From NCBI GenBank assembly GCA_004026145.2, contig CP034991.1, forward strand, positions 13,492,142 to 13,556,141: a stretch of DNA of 64,000 nt. The letters are read 5' to 3'. Position numbers and translations under genes: made by a program. The stretch's first letter is position 1, and every line of letters starts with the position of its first letter. Below are positions 28,231 through 43,200 of this stretch, in pieces. The notes beneath the pieces are model-generated. The model saw only the letters and a list, made by a program, of their open reading frames with translations. It had not been told where the DNA came from and searched no databases. The stretch is from Takifugu bimaculatus (taxonomy: Eukaryota; Chordata; Actinopteri; Tetraodontiformes; Tetraodontidae).

Positions 28231-31200
28231 CTCGGACTGGTGACCTGTCCAGGGTGTACACCTTAATCCAGAACCCCCTGACCCTGACGAGGTGATTAAC
28301 AGAAGCTGGCTGGCTGGCTGGCTGGGTGGGTGGGTGGATGGGTGGGTGGATGGATGGATGGATGGATGGATGGATGGATGGATGGATGGATGGATGGATG
28401 GATGGATGGATAAATAATAATTATAATAGGTGGATGGATGGATGGATGGATGGATGGATGGATGGATGGATGGATGGATGGATGGATGGATGGATGGATG
28501 GATGGATGGATGGATGGATGGATGGATGGATGGATGGATGGATGGATGGATGGATGGATGGATGGATGGATAAATAATAATTATAATAATCAACAAATAA
28601 AGCCACGTCCTCACTTCAGATCTGCAAGGCCGGTAGCTAGGCGACCGTGGCATATAGTGGTGAACCAAGCATGAAAAAAACCTGTTGCTGGCTTCCAACA
28701 CGCGTCCATGACTTCATTACAAATTGTTCCATTTCTAATTCATTTAACAGCAACAAACACGCTTTCTGAGCATGAGTCTGTCACCAGCTGTAGCGGAAAG
28801 AACAGAATTAATGACAGTTCGTTACTAACAGGAGCACAAACTCCTGTTTCCACAGAGATAACTGGAAAATAAATGCATACTGTCACAACATCTGACACTA
28901 GCAGAACTTGCTGAAATGAAAGTGGCTGTAGAACAGGAATTTATTAGCAGTAATGTAGTAATTAGCTTTGTTGTAATTAGCTGTATTTTATACGTGCCTT
29001 GTTTTTTATTTCCTTTATGGTGAACCAGTGGCCGCTTGAGGCTTTCAGACGGATTGAGATGATTTAGTAAACTGAAAGAGACAAATTCCTCATGATGTAG
29101 CCTTTAAATGTTTTTTTTTAATTATTCTAATATTGCCATCTTCAGGCTTCTACTGAGCCTGGATCCGGATTTCCTTTTGATTTCTTTGTTCAGTTTTTCC
29201 AGCCGTGACAAAAAGAGCAACTAACCCTGATCCTGTTCACGTTGGTGACTTTATTACATGACAGGAAGTTTGATATTCATGACCATCTTTGGGCATCATT
29301 AGGGAATCTGGGATAAGCCAAACACGCCTCACTTAAAGATGATATTTAAAAAGTTCACTAATTTACGCCAACTTCTAAATGTCAGACCAGGAGGCCAGAA
29401 AGAGAGTTTTTTGTGTTGTGTTGTTTTTCGTCTCTAACACAAGCCAGGACTCAGCGCCCTCCAGAACTATGTTTCCAGAAATGCAACATCTTTCTCTTAA
29501 GGCTGACTATGATTCATGTATCTGTTCCTCTTCCTCAGCCAACAGCCGTCCACCTGTCCTACATGTCAACGGCTCCCTGCTGGTCCCTCTGGGGGGGTTA
29601 GCCCCCCTGCCCCTCACCCTGCTCCAGGTCAGTGACCCCGACAGTCCGGCCGAGCAGCTCGTCTTCAGCCTGGTTCAGGCGGCGAGCAACGGCGAGCTTC
29701 TCCTGTTCGGGGAGGAGGGCGGAGGTAGGAGGGTCGGAGGGTCGGGAACTGAACTCTGGCGACACCTTCGGCTGGGCGGAGCTAAAAGAGGGCCAGGTCC
29801 GCTTCAGGCACCGGCGCAACAGAGCCAGGTCAGTACGGGGGTTGCCTCCATTGTTGCTATTCAGCAAATATTCAGATTTGAGGTAAATTTCCAAAGATAT
29901 TAGTGTCCCAGTGGTAAATGTTAGAATCAGGCCTCTCAGCGTCGCACTGATGTTCAACAGAGACATAGTGAAAATCCATTATCCAACAAGAAGTAGCAGG
30001 AAATACGATTGAAAACAAGCAGCCGCAATGTCTTTTATACATAAATGGGACTCTTCCCTCTGTGGAAACATTTGAATCATTTTCCCCCGCGTTCAGCAGC
30101 TCATCGGGAAAATGGTTCAGAATCTACAGGTCTGATAGCACATCATGAATACTCCTGGTGTGCTCTGCAGCCGTCCGTCTGTAACAAATGACACATGGAG
30201 ACGCTCCATTCACTCCCAGGCATTTGAAAAGCTGCTAATCATCAGTGACGAAGCGGAGCTGGAGCTGCTGCAGCACATCACGGCTGTTTTATTTTGCTCT
30301 AGGCTAGAAGCAGCGCTGAGACCACTGAGGCAGTGCAGCCTAACAATTCACACTCTGGATTTTTTTAACTCAGCTCTGCCCCCCCCCTCATCATTGATCA
30401 ATAGTAATTGCAGGTGAATTGATTAGACCAACATGTTTCAGGTGCAGCTGAGGTTGAGAAACAGCAGCGTAAGCTAACGTGCTCGATAGTGCATGCCATG
30501 GCCTCCATTAGACCAGCAGAGCTTTCCTGGAAAAGCCTGAAATATTGATAAGTTATGAGAAACTGACAGAGAAAGTGCGATTCCCCACCCAAATAATAAC
30601 GTTGGTAGCAGAGAGAACACGTGCAGCCAGTTTATGAGCCCGTTTCTCTGGCATTCTGTCCTCTATGTCCTTTTAGCCAATCAGAGGGTGCATTTGTGCT
30701 GACACAGCTGGTTCGGGCCGAACAATTAGATTAATGGAGACAGACGAATTTAAAACCCCGACAAGGATTAATCTTCATATTACAGCCATATTTTTCTCAA
30801 ATTACACACTAATGACTGCAGCCGTGCCTCACAAACAGCCACAGATGTGAGTCCAGAGACGTGTGTGTTTAGCATAAACGCCACGTGGACGGTGACGGCG
30901 GCTAAAACCACTATGGTCTTTTCACCGGGGGCAAAAGGCCTCCGGCTGCCAGGAAGTGGGAAGATTTTGCAGTGAAAGTAACCGTTATTTTCTGGAGCAA
31001 CACCTTCATATAATTATTATTAAAACTGAAATGATTAAAATATGACAACTGCTACCTGATTCATACTATTTTAAACAAATAAACTGCTATGAATCCGGTA
31101 GATTGAAACTGCAAGCTGTTCTCTGCCCCCCCTCCTCCCGACAGCACTAAAGTGATTCGCTCTAATGATTTTGCACTATTTTGGCCTCACGGGACTCATT

Positions 31201-34200
31201 TTCCCATATTTCTTTACGGCAAGCTGACATTTCCAGGTCATCTCCATTACGAGCAAGTTAAGTAAAGACAAGGAGCTGGTTCTCAGTTGAGGCTCTTTTA
31301 AATGGGCAGTTCTGTGAGATGTTACTGGCTCTCTTTCTCTCTCTAAGGACTGGTGCGTTCGTCCTGCGGGTCACTGACCCCCAGCTGTCCTCTCAACCCG
31401 GAAAGGTTCAGGTCCAAGCTGTGTCACTGCAGGTAACCATAACACTGGGAGAACGCCGACACCCGCGCTGCCTTTCGCCTGTAGACACAGATGTGCTGCG
31501 GAGACACATGCGAACAGTCTGAAGCTTCCACAAAGTTGTTATCAACAAAGATTTTTTTTTCTTAAATTATCACACAACTTAATGATGTCAATTAGGTTGT
31601 TTGTGTGGATGATGGATCCACAACCGATTCCACTGTGCTGAGTAAACTCATGGCATGGTAGCTTTCTACAGGCGCTGGTTTGTGTTGAAAACAAGGGCTC
31701 TCCTCCTCAAGCTCTTCCTTTAGTCTCAGACTTCAGTTGCTCAGGTAAACACGGCCACGAGCTGCACATCAGGTCCGCTTCAGGTGTCGCTCCACATCAG
31801 AGGACATCAAATTCTGACGCAACTCAAAGCTGTGTTGCGCTTTCTTTGTTGCTTCATGTACACATCAGAAGACACCTGAAGTCCATCCAATAGCTGAAAG
31901 CAGGTCTCTGCGGCATTTGTTTGGAGGCCTCGCGCTCAACATTTTCGTGCTCCAATATTTGGTTGTAAATTTTACATTTCTGGTATTTTACCTTGGTAAT
32001 CTCAAAACGTGTAACACGCTAACTTAAAGTAGTGTGGCAGCACCATGTTACTCAGCGTTGAGACAGTTGCATCACCGAACAGGAAAAGCGCTAAAGATCA
32101 AATAAAAAGCCCCTCCAAAAACAATGGGTTTACACACAGGAAGCAACAAGAAATGCTTCCATCTGCTCGTCACCCCTCTCAAGACCATTCAACAAATAGA
32201 CCAAAACAGCTCAAATAAAGAGCTCCAGGAAGTAAAACACATACAAACACACATGCAACCTTCCTGTTGAACCACTGCTTTGCCCCCGAGGGCCATGTGG
32301 GTGACGACAGCTCTCTTCCAGCTCCAAACCTCACCTCTCCATCAGCCGTAAGGTGAGGATGAAAGGTTAAACCTCCCACCAGAGTGCACCTGTGTTTGTG
32401 TTCGTTTCCAGTCGGTGTGGGGGAGCTCGGTACGCTGGCATGTCTTAGCATGAGCTAAAAGCAGCACACACACACACTCACTCTGTCATGCGGACTTCCT
32501 AAACATCTCTGTTTTCCACCAACAAATTGGAGACGCAATGACGTGGTGTTTAGGTGGGCCCCTCGTGTCTGCTCAGATGTAGCTCAGAGATTATTTCTTT
32601 GTCTAAATTGTGAAGAAAATTGCCTCCGGCAGAACTCACAGCCCTGCTGACACTAAAACACAGAGATGGGTCGACATCTCTTTGTCCAGAGTTTAGTTGC
32701 TGGAGCTCAGCCAGCTGCCCACATACCACACTCACCCCAAACTGCTTTGTACCAGGCCCAGCGGCTCAGAGATTGCTGCCTGGGAGCTGGTCAGATTCCA
32801 GCTGTGGCGCGGAGATATCTCAGTGGGGGATGGCTCATCTGTTTGGCAAATCAACACCTTTTTTTTTTTTTTTTTAGCTCCTAGCCTTTTAGCCATAGGC
32901 AGATCCAAGAGGACGCATTCAAATGGGTACAAAAAATAAGTTCAAGTGCATGCTGCTTTTGAACAGGTGGAGCAACAGCTCATCTAACGTCTGTGACTTT
33001 GGCAGATGTGTCCACTTCCACCAGTTTCATTCAGTAATGGAGGTGAAAATGCACACACAGAGGGCACGTTATTGATGAGAAGCAGGTTTAAAGCTGGCTA
33101 ATAAGGCATCATTTTCAAAAAGAGATTTTATCTCCACTTTCTTGATCTCAGTTTGGCTGGAATGAAGCAAAATGCAGCCAGCATGGATAGACCTTCTGAA
33201 GGAAAGCTAATCATCCCACATTTCAGGGTGATTAGGAGAAAATTCTCATTCCGTCTGTTGCAGCCAACCTTAGAACAACTGAGACCAGAGAGAACTCCTG
33301 CTAAATGGCTAAGGATCTGTGTAAAATAGATGTAATGAAAGCTGTAATCCAATCCTCTTATCCTTACTATCATTCTCAGCCTCCGAGGGTCATGGCTCTG
33401 GCTCCTCTACCCATTCACAGCCGTGGCGCTCAGGCCGCCATCACCAAGTCAGTTTTGCAGATTGAAGACCCCGACAATGCGGCAGATGGCCTGGTTATGG
33501 TCCTTGAACCTCCCCGCCATGGACGGCTCACGCGGCTCCACAGTGGCAGGGCACTTGGCCGGTTTAAGCTGGAGGAGCTGTCGAGGGAGCAGATCCAGTA
33601 CGTCCACGACTGGCTCGGAGGGGGCAGAGGACGCGACGGTGCTGCAGATTAATGATGGCCACAGCTTCAGAAACGTCCTCCTGCAGGTCCACATCAATCA
33701 AAAGGTACTTTTAATCAGTAACATCTGCAAGATTCCATATATCAGTGGCACTTTCATCCAATCTAAACCCCATCGTCTATCACACGACACTAATCACCAT
33801 TTCCTTGCAGCAGTAGATTATTCTGCTAACGTAGTCGGCCGCAGCTGACTGTTCTTTCTCTGCCTGTATGCAGATGTGGTGCCTCAGGTCTCTCCTACGT
33901 CCTAATCTAAAAAAATCAATAACGGCCCACGCACAAATTCACAGCACTGTCCATTTCCTGTGTAAAGTCCTGATGCTGCGGTTTGTGATGGATCCGACGG
34001 AGCCTGATGGATCGGCTTGAGACCACTCTGGATTTATGTCGGAGGGCTTCGGATGAATCCCGGCAACGCCGGCGTTCATGTTTCACTCCTGAGAAAAGAG
34101 ATCAATGAGACAAATAGAGAAAGGAGGAGATACTCCTACGAGCAGCGTCAGACAGGAAGTGTTCTAAATTAGAAAGTTTTTATAAAGAGGCGCCGGGGAA

Positions 34201-37200
34201 TCGTTTTACTGTGGAGGCTTTGTTTTCTCTGCATTTCCTTTCATGTCTGGGATGACAAACATCAACACGCTGTTTGCTATGAGGCGACGTCACACTCCTG
34301 TAACTGTTAACATGAAACTGGCGATTACTCTGACGTGTGTTGATAGCAAAACACTGACCTGTGTCAGGTTTTAGAGGGTTTAGGTCAAAACTAATGAAAA
34401 TAAGATCAAAGTCAATAAGACCCAAAGTCGACATAGACTGTTTTTGAACCCGACCGCTGTCACAAAAGCTTAAACATAAAACCCAGAGTGACTATTGGAT
34501 TTGAGTCAATGAATTCTCTGTTTTTTTCCAGAAGCATTCTTTGCGTTACCAAGCCTACCAGACAGGCTGCAGCAGCACGGGCTGGAGACAATAGACACCC
34601 TCCTGACACACACACTCACAGCGCGCACAAAAGTTGGATTAGCAGGTTTGAAGGCACTAGACTAATCGGGGCAGTAATAATCCTCTGATGGATGGACTGA
34701 GCTGGACGCAGCGCCAGTAGATTAGATCACTTTCTGGAGCAGAACACGCTGAGCCTCTGTAGAACCTCTCTGACCGTTTCGAAATGGAAGAATAGTGAAA
34801 TAGTTTTGGTGAACAGCCTCATATGGAAGACTCGGAGGAGGCCGATGGTTGATTTGATCATTGCTAAAGACATACTTCATATCCAGAGTCATTATTGTTG
34901 TTATTACATTTTGGGCTCTGATTCTCGTCCCAGAGCCCCTGAGTTTACCACACCCACCCTCCACTGTTCATTTCAGAACTCATTCTTTCACCATCTCTCC
35001 GCTGGTCCGTGGACTTGTCGTCTTCACACAAAATGGGTTATGGATGTACGAGTGATCTCATTATTATTACAGCAGCTTGGCGTTGAGGAGTGTTGAGGAG
35101 CGACAGCCTGTTGATGTTTTATGGATGTCGAGGAGTCTGCAAAGTCATTGGCCTGTCCGTGGGTGGGTCCTCCGTGGGGAGGAGACGCTACCTGACTCCT
35201 GAAGTGGCTGCAAATTTTATCCAGATTTTACAGAGCACTCCTGCAGAAATGTTACCAGCACCATGTGATTTTATTGTTGACACTTTTAACAATAAATTAA
35301 AGTCACCGCTGGACTCTGTGGCGCCACTTTTCACAAAAACAGTAAGAACAAAACCTACACCACCGTGGAGAAATGAAGAAATTAAAAAACTGAAAAGAAT
35401 CTGCAGGAGTGCTGAGAGGAGGTGGAGGAAATCCAAGTTGACCATTCACAAAGAAATATTTTATCAATACCTTAAAACCTACAACAACACAATCAAGCAA
35501 GCAAGAACTTCTCATTTCAAAAAACGAATCTCCGACAATAAAAACAACCCCAAATTTCTATTTTACACAATTGAGCTTTTAACCAATGGTAATTTTAATA
35601 GGTGTCCTACAACAACAACTGACACCCTCTGCGAGACCTTTGCAGACCACTTCAGGAGTAAAATCGCTGATATTAGATCCAGTCTTTTATCCCAACAACT
35701 TTTAATCACCAACACTCCTGGATCATTGCTTTCACCTGAGGAGACACTGGAGAGTTTTGTCCTGGTTGATGCGAGGACACTTGGTCGAGTTTTCTCCCAA
35801 GTAAGGCCCACAACCTGCCTTTTAGACCCAATTCCCACACCGTTTTTTAAAACATTTTATGGATTCTTTGAGGAACATCTTTTATATATGGTGAATTGCT
35901 CTCTTCAGACGGGTGTCTTCCCCACCTCCTTTAAAACGGCGGTGGTGAAGCCCCTTCTGAAGAAGAGCAATCTAGACCACAGCGTTTTAAATAACTATCG
36001 GCCAGTATCCAACTTACCATTTTTAAGTAAAATTTTAGAAAAACTTGTTTTTAACCAAGTGAATGATTTTTTAAACTCAAATGACATTTTAGAGAGGCAT
36101 CAGTCTGGTTTTAGGATGAACCACTAGTACAGAGACAGCCCTTTTAAAGATTTTAAATGACATCAGGTCTAACTTAGATAACAAAAAGCTTACGGTGTCC
36201 TCGAGAATCCATGAGACAAAATGTGGGTCAAGGGTCAATCTTAGGTCCAACTCTTTTTAATCTTTACATGCTTCCTCTTGGGGACGTCATCAGGAGCCAC
36301 GGCATCAGCTTCCACAGCTATGCTGACGATACGCAACTGTACATCGCCGTGGCTCCTGATGACACAGGGCCAGTTGATGCCCTTTTTAACTGTATTCTAG
36401 ATATCCAGTCATGGATGGCAGAAAACTTCCTACAGCTCAACCAGGACAAAACAGAAGTCTTAGTCATTGGTCCTGAAGGTCAGAGAGAGAAACTTTTACC
36501 AAAATTAAAGGATTTTAAACCATCTCAATCTGTAAGAAATCTGGGTGTGATCTTTGACTCTGAGCTTAGTTTTATTCCACACATCAAAAACATAACAAAA
36601 GTAGGTTTTTACCGCCTGAAGAATATAGCCAGAGTCCGCCCGTTTCTCTCTCAGGCCAGCACGGAGGTGCTGATGCACGCTTTTGTCTCTTGTCGTTTGG
36701 ATTATTGTAATGCCCTGCTCTCTGGTCTTCCAAAAAAGAGCATCACTAACCTAAAATTATTACAAAACTCAGCTGCACGAGTGCTGACGAGGACCAGAAG
36801 GCGGGGGCACATCACACCAGTTTTAAAATCGCTGCATTGGCTACCCGTGCATTTCCGGATCGATTTTAAGGTTCTTTAATTAGTTTTTAAATGTCTTAAT
36901 GGTCTTGGCCCGACTTATTTATCCGACCTGCTTTTATTCTATCAACCCTCGCGGACTGAGGTCCTCCGGCACCGGCCTTTTAACCATTCCACAAGTAAGC
37001 TCTAAAACGCACGGGGAAGCGGCCTTCAGTTATTATGGTCCCCGACTGTGGAACAGCCTGCCGGAGAACCTCAGGGCCACAGAGACTATTGAGATTTTTT
37101 TAAAAAGGCTCAAGACACGCCTTTTTAATCAGGCCTTTAATTGATTTTTTTGATTTCTTTTTCCGTCCCATGGACGGCTCTGGCCTGGGTGGCGAGGGGG

Positions 37201-40200
37201 CTCTGTGGCTTGGTGTGGAGCCTCCTGTCCGTCCGGGTCAGGGTGGTCTCTGTGGCGGTACCGTGGACCGTGGCCTCGCCCGGCCTGGCTGGCCCCCCCA
37301 AAGGTGACGTCTCCGTCGCCTCAGGTCTCGGTGCCCGGCCATGTCTCAGCTTGTTTGTATGTGTGGGTGTGTGTGTTTGAGTGTGTGTATGCATGTGTGT
37401 GTCTGTATCTGTGTGTGAGTGTGTATATGAGTGTGTGTGCTTATATATCTCATGTATGCATATATGTGGGGGTGGGAGGGTCAGGTTTTTTCTTGTCTTT
37501 GATTCTCTTGTTTCTTGATTTTCCTGTTTCTCTTTGTTGTTTTTATCCTTTGTGAGGCACTTTCTGCTACCCAGGGTATGAAAAGTGCCATATAAATAAA
37601 TAAAGATAGAATTGAATTGAATTGAATTGAATTGAACTGGTTTCCTCATTTCGAGGGCTGCAGCAGCCTCTCAGACCAGCCTCAGCCTCCATCTCAGACC
37701 TTTTAGAGGCCTGATTAGTCCTTTTATACGTTTGTTCTCAGGAGGTGTGCCAATGTCGGGACTTGAAAATGCTTTTCACATTGGTTAGCAAAGTTGATTA
37801 ATGCCAAGAAACACACGTGTCCTGCTGATATTTGACCTGATGAGATGGATTCAAAGCTTACTGTTGCCATGATACTGCCAAGCAGTGAAGTCAGTGACCC
37901 AGTTTCTGACACACATTTTTAACTTTTTAGTCAGAAATCAAATCAAAGCTGTTTTTTACAGATATACTAGGGCAGCTAAAGCCAGGTCTGTTCTTGTTTT
38001 CATGTCCAAATATCTCATGATCGTATCTCCTCAATGATCTGAATTTCATCTGCTTTGCATGTGTGTGTGTGAAGAGCAACCTTCTGTCTGTGGGACCCTT
38101 CAAATCCTCCTAAAATGATCTGCCTATTTAAACAAACGCCAGCCTGCAGGACTGAACAAGTTGTGTTTGTGAGTGTTTCGTGTGTGAGCGTCCTCAGGGG
38201 ACCTTAGTGGTCATCAGGAGAGGACGATAATGTGTTCTGTGATGTCCTCGGCGTTAAAAGCCTGTCATGCTGACTTATGTGTTTTCGGTTCCCGGGAAAA
38301 CCCGCCGCTCGTGGCTCCTCTCTGAAATGATGCGATCTGATCAGTGGGAAAAGGGAGCCACATATGGTCCACAGCCTGTTATCTGCAAACACAGACAGCC
38401 TCACACACACACACACACACACACACAACACACACACACCTGCACGCTCTTTATAATCTGTTGCTGTCCCTGTGTTTGTGCCATCACAGTTTGTCAGAAA
38501 AGGTCCATCTGTGTGTGTTCAGCTAATCATGCTCATTCACTGATGCTATTTTTTTATGTTTTGTTGCAACTTTTTAATGAGTTCTATATAAGTTATAACT
38601 GCTGGCTGCTGTAATTCCTCTTAATCCTAAATTTTAGGGCTCTTTGTGCCGATTTCTGCATTCTATATTCACATTTTATAGTGGAATTTAACTGAGAGAA
38701 CAGTTTTTCTGTACATGAGCTGGTGTTACTCAATTTTCTTCACCTGTATTTTTAAGTTTTTATCTTTTAGAAACTAATCTGATTTCACCAGGTGAGTATA
38801 AGTGGAAGGCAGGACTGAGAACCAGCGTTTACACCTGCTCACGTATTGTTTGTGTGCAAATTCAGAAGAGAATTAATTGAATTCTTCAGCGGCCGAAGGC
38901 TGGTTCTTTTTGCACCTACGGTGTGACATTTCCAATTGAAACCACCTAAACTGGGCTTGTGTGTTTACTGAACAAGCAGAAGTTGCTCCCAGCCCTGTAG
39001 TCAGCAGGAGATGTAGAGGACATCAATCCAAGTAGAATGGGTGCAAGAACAGAATAAATAATCCAACTATTGATGTAAGAAGTCTCATTTCAGTTCAGTT
39101 GTGATATACAGACTCTATATCCCTGCGATCAATAGTTGGATTTATAGGCGCTCCAGAAGTGGTCGGTATCTGTTTTGTTCAGACCGCAGAGTGACACCGT
39201 GAATAAGAGGCTTAGTTTTGGGTTTCTCTCTGACAGCAGGCATCTTCTCTGCTCAAATGTCCTCCAGCATCACTGAGTCATCCACCAGCTTTGTGTGTTC
39301 TCTGGAGCTAATGCTGCTCTCTGCTCCTTTGCTTCGGGGGCAGAAAAATCTTAAGTTTCCCTGTTGTGAGTCAGTGTGACTTCACCAGAATAAGCCTTGA
39401 TTTTGGAGCTGTTGGACTGGACAGGACACAGAGGGAGCCTTCTGAGGTGCCTCTGATTGGGGGAGGTTGGCCCAGACAGTATGGATGATTTCGCAGAGTT
39501 TCACACGTGCACTGAAATGGTGATTATTTCACCCCCACACTGACGCTGGTGTTTCTGTCTTTGTTTCAGGCTGCTGACTCCCCCCACATGGTGTCTGTCC
39601 CGGTGACCTGGGTGAAGGAAGGAGGGATGGTGCGGCTGGATAAGAAGTATCTGCAGACAGATTACTCAGGGGTCAGCTCGGACGACATTGTCTACACCAT
39701 CCAGGCTGCTGAGGGGCAGCCTAAATATGGTACACGCCTCCCCTGTCAGCCCACTGTCATAGTGTCTTTTTCATTATTTAATGAACCATCCTCTCGGTCC
39801 AGGTGAGGTGGTGCTGGTTTCCATGCCGGCTGACAGCCCCCCGGAAGGCTGGCAACCCCCACTAACCTACGACCAAGGCTTCACCTCCGCCACTTCCTTC
39901 ACTCAGCGGGACGTGGATGACGGGACGGTCTGGTATCGCCACTTTGGCAATGGACCTTACAGCGACTCCTTCCAGTTTCAGGTCAGTTCCAATGCCAGCG
40001 TCATCAGCTTACACATGAGTTGGTGAGAACAGTCCTTTCAGACGTCTTTTTAGCAGTTTTCTACACTTTCTCCTGTCCTTTATTCCAGAGTGTTGCAATC
40101 AAACCTCCTGCAGGACCCCGTAGTGATTCATCTTAATTGGTTTAACTCCCCCCATTACTCAAGTTGGCTCTATAACTAAGAGCATGCTGGGTGAACCATG

Positions 40201-43200
40201 CAGCATTCATCGCCTTATTACAACAGGAAAAGGAGGCATTTAAAAGCTTGTAGCTACTTCTAATCAACTCCCTCCTCAGCCTGCATCTACCCCAATGAGG
40301 GTGTTTCATTTCGCTCTGTGCTGCATTCAAATTAAAGTCTCGAGTGTCTCTTGACTTTTAAAGGAAGCTGAGGCAAGGAAATACAAAGACATCACAGTCG
40401 GAACCACTGGAAGGCTTTGTACCATTTGTCAGGGGTGGCAATTAAACATGATAGTTTGTCAGATTGACATTTTTTTTTTCTATACGGAGCCGCTTGTCAA
40501 CTGATTACTTTGAGTCAGAAGAAAGAAGTGCGGCACTTCAAGTGCATGTTCGCCACCTTCAATATGTTCACAAAGTTACAGTTAATGATTATGCACTCAT
40601 TCAGAGTAATAGTTCTACAGATATACTATTATTTATACATATATACCTATAGAACAGGCCATTAACTGTCCCCACAAACCACCTGAATATCAAAAACACT
40701 ACACTTAGCTGAAGTTTGCAAAGTTTGTTTAAATATTGGAATAAGTTCTGAACTCCTTTGTGAGACTCCAGGCAGAATTACAGTGCAAATGGACACACAC
40801 AATAGAGGTGATCATTAGAATAAATAAGCAGGCAGCATGTGTCCTCAGTACACTGCTTAGAATAGGGAAGAACTGTTCTGTTCCTGCATGGGTTCTATAC
40901 TCTCTAAGCTTGGTTGCATTTGCAGGTGTCTACAACGGCGTCAGCCATGGCCCCCCGACCACAGAGCGCTGTCCAGACCTTCAACATCGGAGTCCTGCCT
41001 CAAGTCCCAGGATTCCCTCAGCTCGCCCCCGACTGTGACCTACAGATCTCGGTGAGAGACCAAAATAATAGTAAATAAAAAACTATGCAATATTTATGAA
41101 TTTCTTTGATGATAAAAAAAAGACTACCCAATAAATTCAAATATGTTGCATTCGAGTTAAGAAGGCCAGGACCCAGATGCAGAGTGTAAAACAAAAGGTT
41201 CTTTATTGCCAAAAAAATGCAAAGGAAGACAGTTCTCAGAACGAAGGATCGAATAAAGTAAAAACAAAAACCTTTTAACGAAGTAGCAACAGAAAAGCGA
41301 ACTAAAAATCACCATGAAATGGGAAAAAACCGTCAAGAAAAAGTACAACTGAAAACAGTGACAAGGCACTGACAAAACTTACTACTCTGGAGAATAACAA
41401 GAGCTAACACAAGGCGAAGGGCTGGAGATCTCTGTGAGTACTTGTATCACTGCCTGTCTAAATTAGTCAAAACAACCTTCAAATGTCTTTGTTAGCTTAA
41501 AGAATTATAGGTCTTAAATTACTTCCCCTCAAATGTTCCCACTATGCTATTCAACATTTTTACAGGCATTATTTAATTTCGAATAGAAAATTGAGTGCTG
41601 CTTGTACTTATAGGAGGTTATTTTAGAACAAACAATATTGATCTTTCTGTTTGTTTTTATTTTGCGTGGATCCTTTTTCTCCAGTCACACGGGACATGTC
41701 AGAGGTGGTGGATGTTCGGCTGTAGCTGTTTTATCTGTGTTCTAATCCAAGCTTGCGTGTTTGTGTGTCTCTGTAGGCTCTGGAGGATCGTGTGACTGAG
41801 ATAACGCCTTCAGCGCTGTCCTTCATCGACTCTGAGACTCCCAGCGAGAAGCTGATGTACAACATCACAAAAGCTCTACCACCAGGACAAGGTGAGTAAA
41901 CACTGAATTTGTCTTCGTCTCAAAGAGGACATCCAACCACCGAGATAAAACGTTGAGCTCTTTATAAGGGTCTCTGGGTATAGTCCTCTCTGGTGCACTT
42001 TTGCCGTGTGGATCCATTGATTTGATCATTGTTTCGTCTAATGGACGGCTGCATTTTCTTCTCCCTCCCATCTAATTAAAGACATGTGGAATTAAAACAG
42101 GTGACGTTCATCCTCTAATTTGTTAACTCTGTTGGGCTGAGATCAGAAGAGGTTTAAATCCATTTGTCCCGAGTTGCTCTCTGAACGGGGACCCTGCTCT
42201 CAGAGTCACTTTTATTATGCTCAGCTAAAGACCTCTGATTTGCTTTTTTGGGGTCAACAGTAGAAAGACAACAAGTATCAAAAATCATTTTGCAAATTGC
42301 AGCTGTTTAGAAGACAGACTTCATTAATCTAAAGCACTGATTACCCCCCCTCATGGCTCATGTGCCACCAGAGAGGGAGCGGCTGAGTGCAGATAACGAT
42401 CGACTTCAGTTGTTTTATTTATTCATTTTCCAATAATGGCAGCAGCACCGTACGTGATACATCTGCTGTCACAGCTGCACAGATTCACTGGCCTTAATGT
42501 GCTGGTTTCACTGGGTAGCCAGTTCGTCCAGACGATTACCATCGAGCTACGGTACAGTTGTGCAGTTGTGCGTTTCTGCCCCTCCCCAGGGTCACGTCAG
42601 AGTGTATCCCAGCAATCACCAGGACTGATTCTAACTAATTACAGATTTAATTACTGTCTCTGCTAATGTTGGGGCTGCACAGTCGGCATTTTGCCCCTTG
42701 GGACCATTTCTGAGAACCATTTCTCAAACTAGCACCACCACATGCAGAAGTCAAAGGTCAGTTGCTGACTGCCTCCCCTTCCTCCCACCCTCAGGTGCGA
42801 TCGAGCATCGCGACAGACCCAACGTCCCCGTCAAACACTTCACTCAGGCTGACGTCAATGAAGGGAAGATCATCTACAGGCCACCCCGAGCCCCCTCGCA
42901 CCTGCAGGAGCTCTATCAATACTCCTTCATCGGTGAGATCTCATTTTGTGAGGAGCGGCACTGACAATTCCTTTAATTCATGATGTCTGGACAGCCTCCA
43001 TCTCAGTCTAATTTCTGTTTGAATTGTTGACTTGAACTTTCGAGGGGTGACATTCAGCTGTGGAGAATGTGACAAATGGCCTTTGAAGAGTAAATCTTGG
43101 CCTTTCAGAGACAAAATCTGACCCCAGTTTGTCTGAATCTTTGGGCATTCAGCAGCACTGAATCATCTGCAGCTTTTCCTCTGTTGTACAGTTTGTATAT

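Noticed and set aside
33100..33379. Upstream frame preceding e22 ([12 protein letters not shown]...)
   Set aside because: It is only the open intron sequence before the ttctcag acceptor; e21 joins e22 in phase 0 without it.
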